This document shows, one piece after another, positions 48,401 to 61,863 of a stretch of 64,000 nucleotides of DNA. How positions within the stretch are numbered: the first letter of the stretch is position 1; each line of letters begins with the position of its first letter. The notes beneath the pieces are model-generated. The model had not been told where the DNA came from and did no database searches. It saw only the letters and a list, made by a program, of their open reading frames with translations. A program made the translations under genes and the position numbers. Origin of the DNA: Micromussa lordhowensis (Eukaryota; Cnidaria; Anthozoa; Scleractinia; Lobophylliidae); the NCBI GenBank assembly GCA_964020085.1, contig CAXHUQ010000601.1:583001-647000 (forward strand), in the 5' to 3' direction.

Positions 48401-51400
48401 ACCAGGGGAAAGTCCTGCAGAAAGAAGTCCAGAAAAAACACCTTGGCGCAAATACCATCATCTCTTAATTAAAATGCACTTGAAGTGGCAACATAGCACA
48501 ACATTTTGTAGCAAACCGCGGCTCCCTAAGTGCCCGTAAAGCCGAGCTATGGCAAATTTGGCAAGGACACCCTCAGCGCGCATTATCTGAAATTCTGCAA
48601 AGTTGCGACCAAAGGAAAAACCTGCAGAAAGAAGGCCAGAAAAAACACCCTGGCGCAAATGCCATTATCTCCTATTTAAAATGCACTTCAAGTGCCAACA
48701 TAGCACAACATTTTGCAGCAAACCGCGGCTCCCAAAGTGCCCGTAAAGCCGAGCTATGGCAAATTTGGCAAGGACACCCTCAGCGCGCATTTTCTGAAAT
48801 TCTGCAAAGTTGCGACCAAAGGAAAAACCTGCAGAAAGAAGGCCAGAAAAAACACCCTTTCGCAAATGCCATTATCTCCTAATTAAAATGCGCTTAAAGT
48901 GCCAACATAGCACAACATTTTGCAGCAAACCGCGGCTCTCAAAGTGCCCGTAAAGCCGAGCTATGGCAAATTTGGCAAGGACACCCTCAGCGCGCATTTT
49001 CTGAAATTCTGCAAAGTTGCGACCAGGGGAAAGTCCTGCAGAAAGAACTCCAAAAAAAACACCTTGGCGCAAATGCCATTATCTTCTAATTAGAATGCAC
49101 TTAAAGTGCTAACATCGCACAACATTTTGCGGCAAACCGCGGCTCCCTAAGTGCCCGTAAAGCCGAGCTATGGCAAATTTGGCAACGACACCCTCAGCGC
49201 GCATTTTCTGAAATTCTGCAAAGTTGCGACCAGGGGAAAGTCCTGCAGGAACAAGTCCTGAAAAAACACCCTGGCGCAAATGCCATCATCTCCTAATTAA
49301 AATGCACTTAAAGTGGCAACATAGCACAACATTTTGTAGGAAACCGCGGCTCCCTAAGTGCCCGTAAAGCCGAGCTATGGCAAATTTGGCAAGGACACCC
49401 TCAGCGCGCATTTTATGAAATTCTGCAAAGTTGCGACCAGGGGAAAAACCTGCAGAAAGAAGGCCTAAAAAAACACCCTGGCGTAAATGCCAGTATCTCC
49501 TAATTAAAATGCACTTAAAGTGCCAACATAGCACAACATTTTGCAGCAAACCGCGGCTCCCAAAGTGCCCGTAAAGCCGAGCTATGGCAAATTTGGCAAG
49601 GACACCCTCAGCGCGCATTTTCTGAAATTCTGCAAAGTTGCGACCAGGGGAAAGTCCTGCAGAAAGAAGGCCAAAAAAAAAACCCTGGCGCAAATGCCAT
49701 TATCTCCTAATGAGAATGCACTTAAAATGCCAACATAGCACAACATTTTGCAGCAAACCGCGGCTCCCAAAGTGCCCGTAAAGCCGAGCTATGGCAAATT
49801 TGGCAAGGACACGCTCAGCGCGCATTTTCTGAAATTCTGCAAAGTTGCGACCAGGGGAAAAACCTGCAAAAAGAAGAAGGCCAAAAAAAACACCCTGGCG
49901 CAAATGCCATTATCTCCTAACGAGAATGCACTTAAAATGCCAACATAGCACAACATTTTGCAGCAAACCGCGGCTCCCTAAGTGCCCGTAAAGCCGAGCT
50001 ATGGCAAATTTGGCAAGGACACCCTCAGCGCGCATTTTCTGAAATTCTGCAAAGTTGCGACCAGGGAAAAAACCTGCAGAAAGAAGGCCATAAAAAAACA
50101 CCCTTGCGCAAATGCCATCATCTCCTATATAGAATGCACCTAAAGTGCCAACACAGCACAACATTTTGCAGCAAACCGCGGCTCCCAAAGTGCCGTATAG
50201 CCGAGCTATGTCAAATTTGGCAAGGACACCCTCAGCGCGCATTTTCTGAAATTCTGAAAAGTTGCGACCAGGGGAAAGTCCTGCAGAAAGAAGGGCAAAA
50301 AAAACACCCTGGCGCAAATGTCATCATCCGCTAATTAGAATGCACTTGAAGTGCCAACATAGCACAACATTTTGCAGCAAACCGCGGCTCCCTAAGTGCC
50401 CGTAAAGCCGAGCTATGGCAAATTTGGCAAGGACACCCTCAGCGCGCATTTTCTGAAATTCTGCAAAGTTGCGACCAGGGGAAAAACCTGCAAAAAGAAG
50501 GCCAGAAGAAACACCCTGGCGCAAATGCCATTATCACCTAATTAGAATGCACTTAATGTGCCAACATAGCACAACATTTTGCAGCAAACTGCGGCTGCCT
50601 AAGTGCCCGTAAAGCCGAGCTATCGCAAATTTGGCAAGGACACCCTCAGCGCGCATTTTCTGAAATTCTGCAAAGTTGCGACCAGGGGAAAGTCCTGCAG
50701 AAAGAAGTCCAGACTGGCGCAAATGCCATCATCTCCTAATTAGAATGCACTTGAAGTGGCAACATAGCACAACATTTTGTAGCAAACCGCGGCTCCCTAA
50801 GTGCCCGTAAAGCCGAGCTATGGCAAATTTGGCAAGGACACCCTCAGCGCGCATTATCTGAAATTCTGCAAAGTTGCGACCAGGGGAAAAACCTGCAGAA
50901 AGAAGGCCCGAAAAAACACTCTGGCGCAAGTGCCATTATCTCCTATTTAAAATGCACTTAAAGTGCCAACATAGCACAATATTTTGCAGCAAACCGCGGC
51001 TCCCAAAGTGCCCGTAAAACCGAGCTATGGCAAATTTGGCAAGGACACCCTCAGTGCGCATTTTCTGAAATTCTGCAAAGTTGCGACCAGGGGAAAAACC
51101 TGCAGAAAGAAGGCCAGAAAAAACACACTGGCGCAAATGCCATTATCTCCTAATTAGAATGCACTTAAAGTGCCAACATAGCACAACATTTTGCAGCAAA
51201 CCGCGGCTCCCAAAGTGCCCGTAAAGCCGAGCTATAGCAAATTTGGCAACGACACCCTCAGCGCGCATTTTCTAAAATTCTGCAAAGTTGCGACCAGGGA
51301 AGAGTCCTGCAAAAAGAAGGCCAGAAAAAACACACTGGCGCAAATGCCATTATCTCCTAATTAAAATGCACTTAAAGTGCCAACATAGCATAACATTTTG

Positions 51401-51556
51401 CAGCAAACCGCGGCTCCCTAAGTGCCCGTCAAACCGAGCTATGGCAAATTTGGCAAGGACACCCTTAGCGCGCATTTTCTGAAATTCTGCAAAGTTGCGA
51501 CCAGGGGAAAAACCTGCTAAAAGAAGGCCAGAAAAAACACCCTGACGCAAATGCCA
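45438..51556. repeat. Regular monomers with the GTGG/TTGTAGC subfamily
   Basis: Many monomers read GAAGTGGCAACATAGC with ATTTTGTAGC, instead of GTGCC and TTGCAGC (near 46.6, 46.8, 47.0, 48.06, 48.27, 48.48, 49.3 and 50.75 kb). Small changes include a 9-bp deletion at about 50712 (CCAGACTGGCGC) and a 3-bp insertion near 49874 (AGAAGAAGG). No genes. Confidence 0.75.
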
Positions 51557-54500
51557 TTATCTCCTAATTAAAATGCACTTAAAGTAACATAGCACAACAT
51601 TTTGCAGCAAACCGCGGCTCCCTAAGTGCCCGTAAAGCCGAGCTATGGCAAATTTGGCAAGGACACCCTCAGCGCGCATTTTCTGAAATTCTGCAAAGTT
51701 GCGACCAGGGGAAAGTCCTGCAGAAAGAAGTCCAGAAAAAACACCCTGGCGCAAATGCCATTATCTCTTAATTAGAATGCACTTTAAGTGCCAACATAGC
51801 ACAACATTTTCCAGCAAACCGCGGCTCCCTTAGTGCCCGTAAAGCCGAGCTATGGCAAATTTGACAAGGACACCCTCAGCGCGCATTTTCTGAAATTCTG
51901 CAAAGTTGCGACCAGGAGAAAAACCTGCAGAAAGAAGGCCAGAAAAAACACCCTGACGCAAATGCCATTATCTGCTAATTAAAATGCACTTAATTAAAGT
52001 AACATAGCACAACATTTTGCAGCAAACCGCGGCTCCCTAAGTGCTCGTAAAGCCGAGCTATGGCAAATTTGGCAAGGACACCCTCAGCGCGAATTTTCTG
52101 AAATTCTGCAAAGTTGCGACCAGGGTAAAGTCCTGCAGAAAGAAGTCCAAAAAAAACACCCTGGCGCAAATGCCATTATCTCCTAATTAAATGCACTTAA
52201 AGTGGCAACATAGCACAACATTTTGCAGCAAACCGCGGCTCCCTAAGTGCCCGTAAAGCCGAACTATGGCAAATTTGGCAAGGACACACTCAGCGCGCAT
52301 TATCTGAAATTCTCCAAAGTTGCGACCAGGGGAAAAACCTGCAGAAAGAAGGCCAGAAAAAACACCTTGGCGCAAATGCCATTATCTTCTATTTAAAATG
52401 CACTTAAAGTGCCAACATAGCACAATATTTTGCAGCAAACCGCGGTTCCCAAAGTGCCCGTAAAACGGAGCTATGGCAAATTTGGCAAGGACACCCTCAG
52501 CGCGCATTTTCTGAAATTCTGCAAAGTTGCGACCAGGGGAAAGTCTTGCAGAAAGAAGGCCAGAAAAAACACCCTGGCGCAAATGCCATTATCTGCTAAT
52601 TAAAATGCACTTAAAGTGCCAACATAGCACAACATTTTGCAGCAAACCGCGGCTCCCTAAGTGCCCCTAAAGCCGAGCTATGGCAAATTTGCAAGGACAC
52701 CCTCAGCGCGCATTTTCTGAAATTCTGCAAAGTTGCGATCAGGGGAAAAACCTGCAGAAAGAAGGCCAGAAAAAACACCCTGGCGCAAATGCCATTATCT
52801 CCTATTTAAAATGCACTTAAAGTGCCAACATAGCACAATATTTTGCAGCAAACCGCGGTTCCCAAAGTGCACGTAAAACCGAGCTATGGCAAATTTGGCA
52901 AGGACACCCTCAGCGCGCATTTTCTGAAATTCTGCAAAGTTGCGACCAGAGAAAGTCTTGCAGAAGGAAGGCCAGAAAAATTACCCTGGCGCAAATGCCA
53001 TTATCTCCTAATTAGAATGCACTTTAAGTGCCAACATAGCACAACATTTTGCAGCAAACTGCGGCTCCCTAAGTGCCCGTAAAGCCGAGCTATGGCAAAT
53101 TTGGCAAGGACACCCTCAGCGCGCATTTTCTGAAATTCTGCAAAGTTGCAACCAGGGGAAAAACCTGCAGAAAGAAGGCCAGAAAAAACACCCTGGGGCA
53201 AATGCCATTATCTCCTAATTAAAATACACTTAAAGTGCCAACATAGCACAACATTTTGCAGCAAACCGCGGCTCCCTAAGTGCCCGTAAAGCCGAGCTAT
53301 GGCAAATTTGGCAAGGACACCCTCAGCACGCATTTTCTGAAATTCTGCAAATTTGCGACCAGGAGAAAAACCTGCAGAAAGAAGGCCAGAAAAAACACCC
53401 TGACGCAAATGCCATTATCTGCTAATTAAAATGCACTTAAAGTAACATAGCACAACATTTTGAAGTAAACCGCGGCTCCATAAGTGCCCGTAAAGCCGAG
53501 CTATGGCAAATTTGGCAAGGACACCCTCAGCGCGCATTTTCTGAAATTCTGCAAAGTTGCGACCAGGGGAAAGTCTTGCAGAAAGAAGGCCAGAAAAAAC
53601 ACCCTGGCGCAAATGCCATTATCTCCTAATTAAAATGCACTTAAAGTGCCAACATAGCACAACATTTTGCAGCAAACCGCGGCTCCCTAAGTGCCCGTAA
53701 AGCCGAGCTATGGCAAATTTGGCAACGACACCCTCAGCGCGCATTTTCTGAAATTCTGCAAAGTTGCGACCAGGGGAAAAACCTGCAAAAAAAAGGCCAG
53801 AAAAAACACCCTGGCGCAAATGCCATTATCTCCTAATTTAAATGCACTTTAAGTGCCAACATAGCACAACATTTTGCAGCAAACCGCGGCTCCCTAAGTG
53901 CCCGTAAAGCCGAGCTATGGCAAATTTGGCAAGGACACCCTCAGCGCGCATTTTCTGAAATTATGCAAAGTTGCGACCAGGAGAAAACCTGCAGAAAGAA
54001 GGCCAGAAAAAACACTCTGACGCAAATGCCATTATCTGCTAATTAAAATGCACTTAAAGTAACATAGCACAACATTTTGCAGCAAACCGCGGCTCCCTAA
54101 GTGCCCGTAAAGCCGAGCTATGGCAAATTTGGCAAGGACACCCTCAGCGCGCATTTTCTGAAATTCTGCAAAGTTGCGACCAGGGGAAAGTCTTGCAGAA
54201 AGAAGTCCAGATAAAACACCCTGGCGCAAATGCCATTATCTCCTAATTAAAATGCACTTTAAGTGCCAACATAGCACAACATTTTGCAGCAAACCGCGGC
54301 TCCCTAAGTGCCCGTAAAGCCGAGCTATGGCAAATTTGGCAAGGACACCCTCAGCGCGCATTTTCTGAAATTCTGCAAAGTTGCGACCAGGAGAAAAACC
54401 TGCAGAAAGAAGGCCAGAAAAAACACCCAGACGCAAATGCCATTATCTGCTAATTAAAATGCACTTAAAGTAACATAGCACAACATTTTGCAGCAAACCG

Positions 54501-57500
54501 CGGCTCCCTAAGTGCCCGTAAAGCCGAGCTATGGCAAATTTGGCAAGGACACCCTCAGCGCGCATTTTCTGAAATTCTGCAAAGTTGCGACCAGGGGAAA
54601 GTCCAGCAGAAAGAAGTCCAGAAAAAACACCCTGGCGCAAATGCCATTATCTCCTAATTAGAATGCTCTTTAAGTGCCAACATAGCACAACATTTTGCAG
54701 CAAACCGCGGCTATCTAAGTGCCCGTAAAGCCGAGCTATGGCAAATTTGGCAAGGGCACCCTCAGCGCGCATTTTCTGAAATTCTGCAAAGTTGCGACCA
54801 GGGGAAAGTCCTGCAGAAAGAAGTCCAGAAAAAACATCCTGGGGCAAATGCCATTATCTCCTAATTAGAATGCACTTTAAGTGCCAACATAGCACAACAT
54901 TTTGCAGCAAACTGCGGCTCCCTAAGTGCCCGTAAAGCCGAGCTATGGCAAATTTGGCAAGGACACCCTCAGCGCGCATTTTCTGAAATTCTTCAATGTT
55001 GCGACCAGGAGAAAAACCTGCAGAAATAAGGCCAGAAAAAACACCCTGGGGCAAATGTCATTATCTCCTATTTAGAATGCACTTAAAGTGCCAACATAGC
55101 ACAACATTTTGAAGCAAACCGCGGCTCCCTAAGTGCCCGTAAAGCCGAGCTATGGCAAATTTGGCAAGGACACCCTCAGCGAGCCTTTTCTGAAATTCTG
55201 CAAAGTTGCGACCAGGGGAAAAACCTGCAAAAAGAAGGCCAGAAGAAACACCCTGACGCAAATGCCATTATCTCCTAATTTAAATGCACTTTAAGTGCCA
55301 ACATAGCACAACATTTTGCAGCAAACCACGGCTCCCTAAGTGCCCGTAAAGCCGAGCTATGACAAATTTGGCAAGGACACCCTCAGCGCGCATTTTCTAA
55401 TATTCTGCAAAGCTGCGACCAGGGGAAAGTCTTGCAGAAAGAAGGCCGGAAAAAACACCCTGGCGCAAATGCCATTATCTCCTAATTAAAATGCACTTAA
55501 AGTGCCAACATAGCACAACATTTTGCAGCAAACCGCGGCTCCCTAAGTGCCCGTAAAGCCGAGCTATGGCAAATTTGGCAAGGACACCCTCAGCGCGCAT
55601 TTTCTGAAATTCTGCAAAGTTGCGACCAGGGGAAAGTCCTGCAGAAAACAGGCCAGAAAAAACACACTGGCGCAAATGCCATTATCTCCTAATTACAATG
55701 CACTTTAAGTGCCAACATAGCACAACATTTTCCAGCAAACCGCGGCTCCCTAAGTGCCCGTAAAGCCGAGCTATGGCAAATTTGGCAAGGACACCCTCAG
55801 CGCGCATTTTCTGAAATTCTGCAAAGTTGCGACCAGGAGAAAAACCTGCAGAAAGAAGGCCAGAAAAAACACCCTGACGCAAATGCTATTATCTGCTAAT
55901 TAAAATGCACTTAAAGTAACATAGCACAACATTTTGCAGCAAACCGCGGCTCCCTAAGTGCCCGTAAAGCCGAGCTATGGCAAATTTGGCAAGGACACCC
56001 TCAGCGCGCATTTTCTGAAATTCTGCAGAGTTGCGACCAGGGGAAAGTCCTGCAGAAAGAAGTCCAGAAAAAACACCCTGGCGCAAATGCCATTATCTCC
56101 TAATTAGAATGCACTTTAAGTGCCAACATAGCACAACATTATGCAGCAAACCGCGGCTCCCAAAGTGCCCGTAAAGCCGAGCTATGGCAAATTTCGCAAG
56201 GACACCCTCAGCGCGCATTTTCTGAAATTCTGCAAAGTTGCGACCAGAAGAAAAACCTGCAGAAAGAAGACCAGAAAAGACACCCTGACGCAAATGCCAT
56301 TATCTGCTAATTAAAATGCACTTAAAGTAACATAGCACAACATTTTGCAGCAAACCGCGGCTCCCTAAGTGCCCGTAAAGCCGAGCTATGGCAAATTTGG
56401 CAAGGACACCCTCAGCGCGCATTTTCTGAAATTCTGCAAAGTTGCGAACAGGGGAAAGTCCTGCAGAAAGAAGTCCAGAAAAAACACCCTGGGGGAAATG
56501 CCATTATCTTCTAATTAAAATGGACTTAAAGTGCCAACATAGCACAACATTTTGCAGCAAACCGCGGCTCCCTAAGTGCCCGTAAAGCCGAGCTATGGCA
56601 AATTTGGCAAGGACACCCTCAGCGCGCATTTTCTGAAATTCTGCAAAGTTGCGACCAGAGGAAAGTCCTGCAGAAGGAAGTCCAGAAAAAACACCCTGGC
56701 GCAAATGCCATTATCTCCTAATTAGAATGCACTTTAAGTGCCAACGTAGCACAACATTTTGCAGCAAACCGCGGCTCCCTAATTGCCGGTAAAGCCGAGC
56801 TATGGCAAATTTGGCATGGACACCCTCAGCGCGCATTTTCTGAAATTCTGCAAAGTTGCGACCAGGAGAAAAACCTGCAGAAAGAAGGCCAGAAAAAACA
56901 CCCTGACGCAAATGCCATTATCTGCTAATTAAAATGCACTTAAAGTAACATAGCACAACATTTTGCAGCAAACCGTGGCTCCCTAAGTGCCCGTAAAGCC
57001 GAGCTATGGCAAATTTGGCAAGGACACCCTCAGCACGCATTTTCTGAAATTCTGCAAAGTTGCGACCAGGGGAAAGTCCTGCAGAAAGAAGTCCAGAAAA
57101 AACACCCTGGCCCAAATGCCATTATCTCCTAATTAGAATGCACTTGAAGTGGCAACAAAGCACAACATTTTGCAGCAAACCGCGGCTCCCTAAGTGCCCG
57201 TAAAACCAAGCTATGGCAAATTTGGCAAGGACACACTCAGCGCGCATTATCTGAAATTCTGCAAAGTTGCGACCAGCGGAAAAACGTGCAGAAAGAAGGC
57301 CAGAAAAAACACCCTGGCGCAAATGCCATTATCTCCTATTTAAAATGCACTTAAAGTGCCAACATAGCACAATATTTTGCAGCAAACCGCGGTTCCCAAA
57401 GTGCCCGTAAAACCGAGCTATGGCAAATTTGGCAAGGACACCCTCAGCGCGCATTTTCTGAAATTCTGCAAAGTTGCGACCAGGGGAAAGTCTTGCAGAA

Positions 57501-57742
57501 AGAAGGCCAGAAAAAACACCCTGGCGCAAATGCCATCATCTCGTAATTAGAATGCACTTAAAGTGCCAACATAGCACAACCTTTTGCAGCAAACCGCGGC
57601 TGCCTAAGTGCCCGTAAAGCCGAGCTATGGCAAATTTGGCAAGGACACCCTCAGCGCGCATTTTCTGAAATTCTGCAAAATTGCGACCAGGGGAAAGTCC
57701 TGCAGGAAGACGTCCAGAAAAAACACCCTGGCACAAATGCCA
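51557..57742. repeat. Monomers including a 204-bp subfamily
   Basis: A 3-bp deletion turns AAAGTGCCAACATAGC into AAAGTAACATAGC and gives 204-bp units, for example near 51.59, 53.45, 54.06, 54.48, 55.92, 56.33 and 56.95 kb, often alternating with 207-bp units (411-bp pairs at 54.03-54.85). One copy near 51.99 kb also has an AATT insertion (CTTAATTAAAGTAAC). Otherwise ordinary satellite. Confidence 0.8.
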
Positions 57743-59805
57743 TCATCTCCCAATTAAAATGCACTTGAAGTGGCAACATAGCACAACATTTTGTAGCAAA
57801 CCGCGGCTCCCTAAGTGCCCGTAAAGCCGAGCTATGGCAAATTTGGCAAGGACACGCTCAGTGCGCATTTTCTGAAATTCTGCAAAGTTGCCACCAGGGG
57901 AAAAACCTGCAGAAAGAAGCCCAGAAAAACACCCTGGCGCAAATGCCATTATCTCCTAATTAGAATGCACTTAAAGTAACATAGCACAACATTTTGCAAC
58001 AAACCGCGGCTCCCAAAGTGCCCGTAAAACCAAGCTATGGCAAATTTGGCAAGGACACCCTCAGCGCGCATTTTCTGATATTCTGCAAAGTTGCGACCAG
58101 GGGAAAAACCTGCAGAAAGAAGACCAGAAAAAACACACTGGCGCAAATGCCATTATCTCCTAATTAGAATGCACTTAAAGTAACATAGCACAACATTTTG
58201 CAACAAACCGCGGCTCCCAAAGTGCCCGGAAAACCGAGCTATGGCAAATTTGGCAAGGACACCCTCAGCGCGCATTTTCTGATATTCTGCAAAGTTGCGA
58301 CCAGGGGAAAAACCTGCAGAAAGAAGACCAGAAAAAACACCCTGGCGCAAATGCCATTATCTCCTAATTAGAATGCACTTGAAGTGGCAACATAGCACAA
58401 CATTTTGTAGCAAACCGCGGCTCCCTAAGTGCCCGTAAAGCCGAGCTCTGGCAAATTTGGCAACGACACCCTCAGCGTGCAGTTTCTAAAATTCTGCAAA
58501 GTTGCGACCAGGGAAGAGTCTTGCAGAAAGAAGGCCATAAAAAAACACCCTGGCGCAAATGCCATTATCTCTTAATTAAAATGCACTTAAAGTGCCAACA
58601 TAGCACAACATTTTGCAGCAAACCGCGGCTCCCTAAGTGCTCGTAAAGCCGAGCTATGGCAAATTTGGCAAGGACACCCTCAGCGCGCATTTTCCGAAAT
58701 TCTGCAAAGTTGCGACCAGGGGAAAGTCCTGCAGAAAAGGTCCAGAAAAAACACCTTGGCGCAAATGCCATCATCTCCTAATTAGAATGCACTTGAAGTG
58801 GCAACATAGCACAACATTTTGTAGCAAACCGCGGCTCCCTAAGTGCCCGTAAAGCCGAGCTATGGCAAATTTGGCAAGGACACCCTCAGCGCGCATTTTC
58901 TGAAATTCTGCAAAGTTGCGACCAGGGGAAAGTCCTGCAGAAAGAAGGCCAGAAAAAACACCCTGGCGCAAATGGCATCATCTCCTAATTAAAATGCACT
59001 TGAAGTGCCAACATAGCAGAACATTTTGCAGCAAAGCGCGGCTCCCTAAGTGCCCGTAAAGCCCAGCTATGGCAAATTTGGCAAGGACACCTTCAGCGCG
59101 CATTTTTTGAAATGCTGCAAAGTTGCGACCAGGGGAAAAACCTGCAGAAAGAAGGCCAGAAAAAACACCCTGGCGCAAATGCCATTATCTCCTAATTACA
59201 ATGCACTTAAAGTGCTAACATAGCACAACATTTTGCGGCAAACCGCGGCTACCTAAGTGCCCGTAAAGCCGAGCTATGGCAAATTTGGCAAGGACACCCT
59301 CAGCGCGAATTTTCTGAAATGCTGCAAAGTTGCGACCAGGGGAAAAACCTGCAGAAAGAAGGCCAGAAAAAACACCCTGGCGCAAATGCCATTATCTCCT
59401 AATTAGAATGCACTTAAAGTGCTAACATAGCACAACATTTTGCGGCAAACCGCGGCTCCCTAAGTGCCCGTAAAGCCGAGCTATGGCAAATTTGGCAAGG
59501 ACACCCTCAGCGCGCATTTTCTGAAATTCTGCAAAATTGCGACCAGGGGAAAGTCCTGCAGGAAGACGTCCAGAAAAAACACCCTGGCACAAATGCCATC
59601 ATCTCCCAATTAAAATGCACTTGAAGTGGCAACATAGCACAACATTTTGTAGCAAACCGCGGCTCCCTAAGTGCCCGTAAAGCCGAGCTATGGCAAATTT
59701 GGCAAGGACACCCTCAGCGCGCATTTTCTGAAATTCTGCCGAGTTGCCACCAGGGGAAAAACCTGCAGAAAGAAGGCCAGAAAAAACACCCTGGCGCAAA
59801 TGCCA
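57743..59805. repeat. Unit 1 of a ten-monomer duplication
   Basis: 2063 bp, repeated from 59806. Shared markers: GAAGCCCAGAAAAACACC, TTCTGATATTCTGC, GAGCTCTGGC with CAGCGTGCAGTTTC, AGAAAAGGTCC, GCTTACCTAAG-type neighbours and AAATGCTGC. The 204-bp TGATATT monomer occurs twice in tandem here (about 57.95 and 58.15 kb). Confidence 0.8.
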
Positions 59806-61863
59806 TTATCTCCTAATTAGAATGCACTTGAAGTGGCAACATAGCACAACATTTTGTAGCAAACCGCGGCTCCCTAAGTGCCCGTAAAGCCGAGCTATGG
59901 CAAATTTGGCAAGGACACCCTCAGTGCGCATTTTCTGAAATTCTGCAAAGTTGCCACCAGGGGAAAAACCTGCAGAAAGAAGCCCAGAAAAACACCCTGG
60001 CGCAAATGCCATTATCTCCTAATTAGAATGCACTTAAAGTAACATAGCACAACATTTTGCAACAAACCGCGGCTCCCAAAGTGCCCGTAAAACCGAGCTA
60101 TGGCAAATTTGGCAAGGACACCCTCAGCGCGCATTTTCTGATATTCTGCAAAGTTGCGACCAGGGGAAAAACCTGCAGAAAGAAGACCAGAAAAAACACA
60201 CTGGCGCAAATGCCATTATCTCCTAAATAGAATGCACTTAAAGTGCCAACATAGCACAACATTTTGCAGCAAACCGCGGCTCCCTAAGTGCCCGTAAAGC
60301 CGAGCTCTGGCAAATTTGGCAACGACACCCTCAGCGTGCAGTTTCTAAAATTCTGCAAAGTTGCGACCAGGGAAGAGTCTTGCAGAAAGAAGGCCATAAA
60401 AAAACACCCTGGCGCAAATGCCATTATCTCTTAATTAAAATGAACTTAAAGTGCCAACATAGCACAACATTTTGCAGCAAACCGCGGCTCCCTAAGTGCT
60501 CGTAAAGCCGAGCTATGGCAAATTTGGCAAGGACACCCTCAGCGCGCATTTTCCGAAATTCTGCAAAGTTCGACCAGGGGAAAGTCCTGCAGAAAAGGTC
60601 CAGAAAAAACACCTTGGCGCAAATGCCATCATCTCCTAATTAGAATGCACTTAAAGTGGCAACATAGCACAACATTTTGTAGCAAACCGCGGCTCCCTAA
60701 GTGCCCGTAAAGCCGAGCTATGGCAAATTTGGCAAGGACACCCTCAGCGCACATTTTCTGAAATTCTGCAAAGTTGCGACCAGGGGAAAGTCCTGCAGAA
60801 AGAAGGCCAGAAAAAACACCCTGGCGCAAATGGCATCATCTTCTAATTAAAATGCACTTGAAGTGCCAACATAGCAGAACATTTTGCAGCAAACCGCGGC
60901 TCCCTAAGTGCCCGTAAAGCCCAGCTATGGCAAATTTGGCAAGGACACCTTCAGCGCGCATTTTTTGAAATGCTGCAAAGTTGCGACCAGGGGAAAAACC
61001 TGCAGAAAGAAGGCCAGAAAAAACACCCTGGCGCAAATGCCATTATCTCCTAATTACAATGCACTTAAAGTGCTAACATAGCACAACATTTTGCGGCAAA
61101 CCGCGGCTACCTAAGTGCCCGTAAAGCCGAGCTATGGCAAATTTGGCAAGGACACCCTCAGCGCGAATTTTCTGAAATGCTGCAAAGTTGCGACCAGGGG
61201 AAAAACCTGCAGAAAGAAGGCCAGAAAAAACACCCTGGCGCAAATGCCATTATCTCCTAATTAGAATGCACTTAAAGTGCCAACATAGCACAACATTTTG
61301 CGGCAAACCGCGGCTCCCTAAGTGCCCGTAAAGCCGAGCTATGGCAAATTTGGCAAGGACACCCTCAGCGCGCATTTTCTGAAATTCTGCAAAGTTGCGA
61401 CGAGAAGGAAAAACCTGCAGAAAGAAGACCAGAAAAAACACCCTAGCGCAAATGCCATCATCTCGTAATTAGAATGCACTTAAAGTGCCAACATAGCAGA
61501 ACCTTTTGCAGCAAACCGCGGCTGCCTAAGTGCTTGTAAAGCCGAGCTATGGCAAATTTGGCAAGGACACCCTAGCGCGCATTTTCTGAAATTCTGCAAA
61601 ATTGCGACCAGGGGAAAGTCCTGCAGGAAAACGTCCAGAAAAAACACCCTGGCACAAATGCCATCATCTCCCAATTAAAATGCACTTAAAGTGGCAACAT
61701 AGCACAACATTTTGTAGCAAACCGCGGCTCCCTAAGTGCCCGTAAAGCCGAGCTATGGCAAATTTGGCAAGGACACCCTCAGCGCGCATTTTCTGAAATT
61801 CTGCAGAGTTGCCACCAGGGGAAAAACCTGCAGAAAGAAGGCCAGAAAAAACACCCTGGCGCA
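59806..61863. repeat. Unit 2 of the ten-monomer duplication
   Basis: It matches unit 1 at an offset of 2063. After the single TGATATT monomer (about 60.01 kb) the offset becomes 1859, a difference of exactly one 204-bp monomer. Further right the match returns to the GGCTGCCTAAG and CTGCAGGAAGACGTCC-type monomers. Confidence 0.8.
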
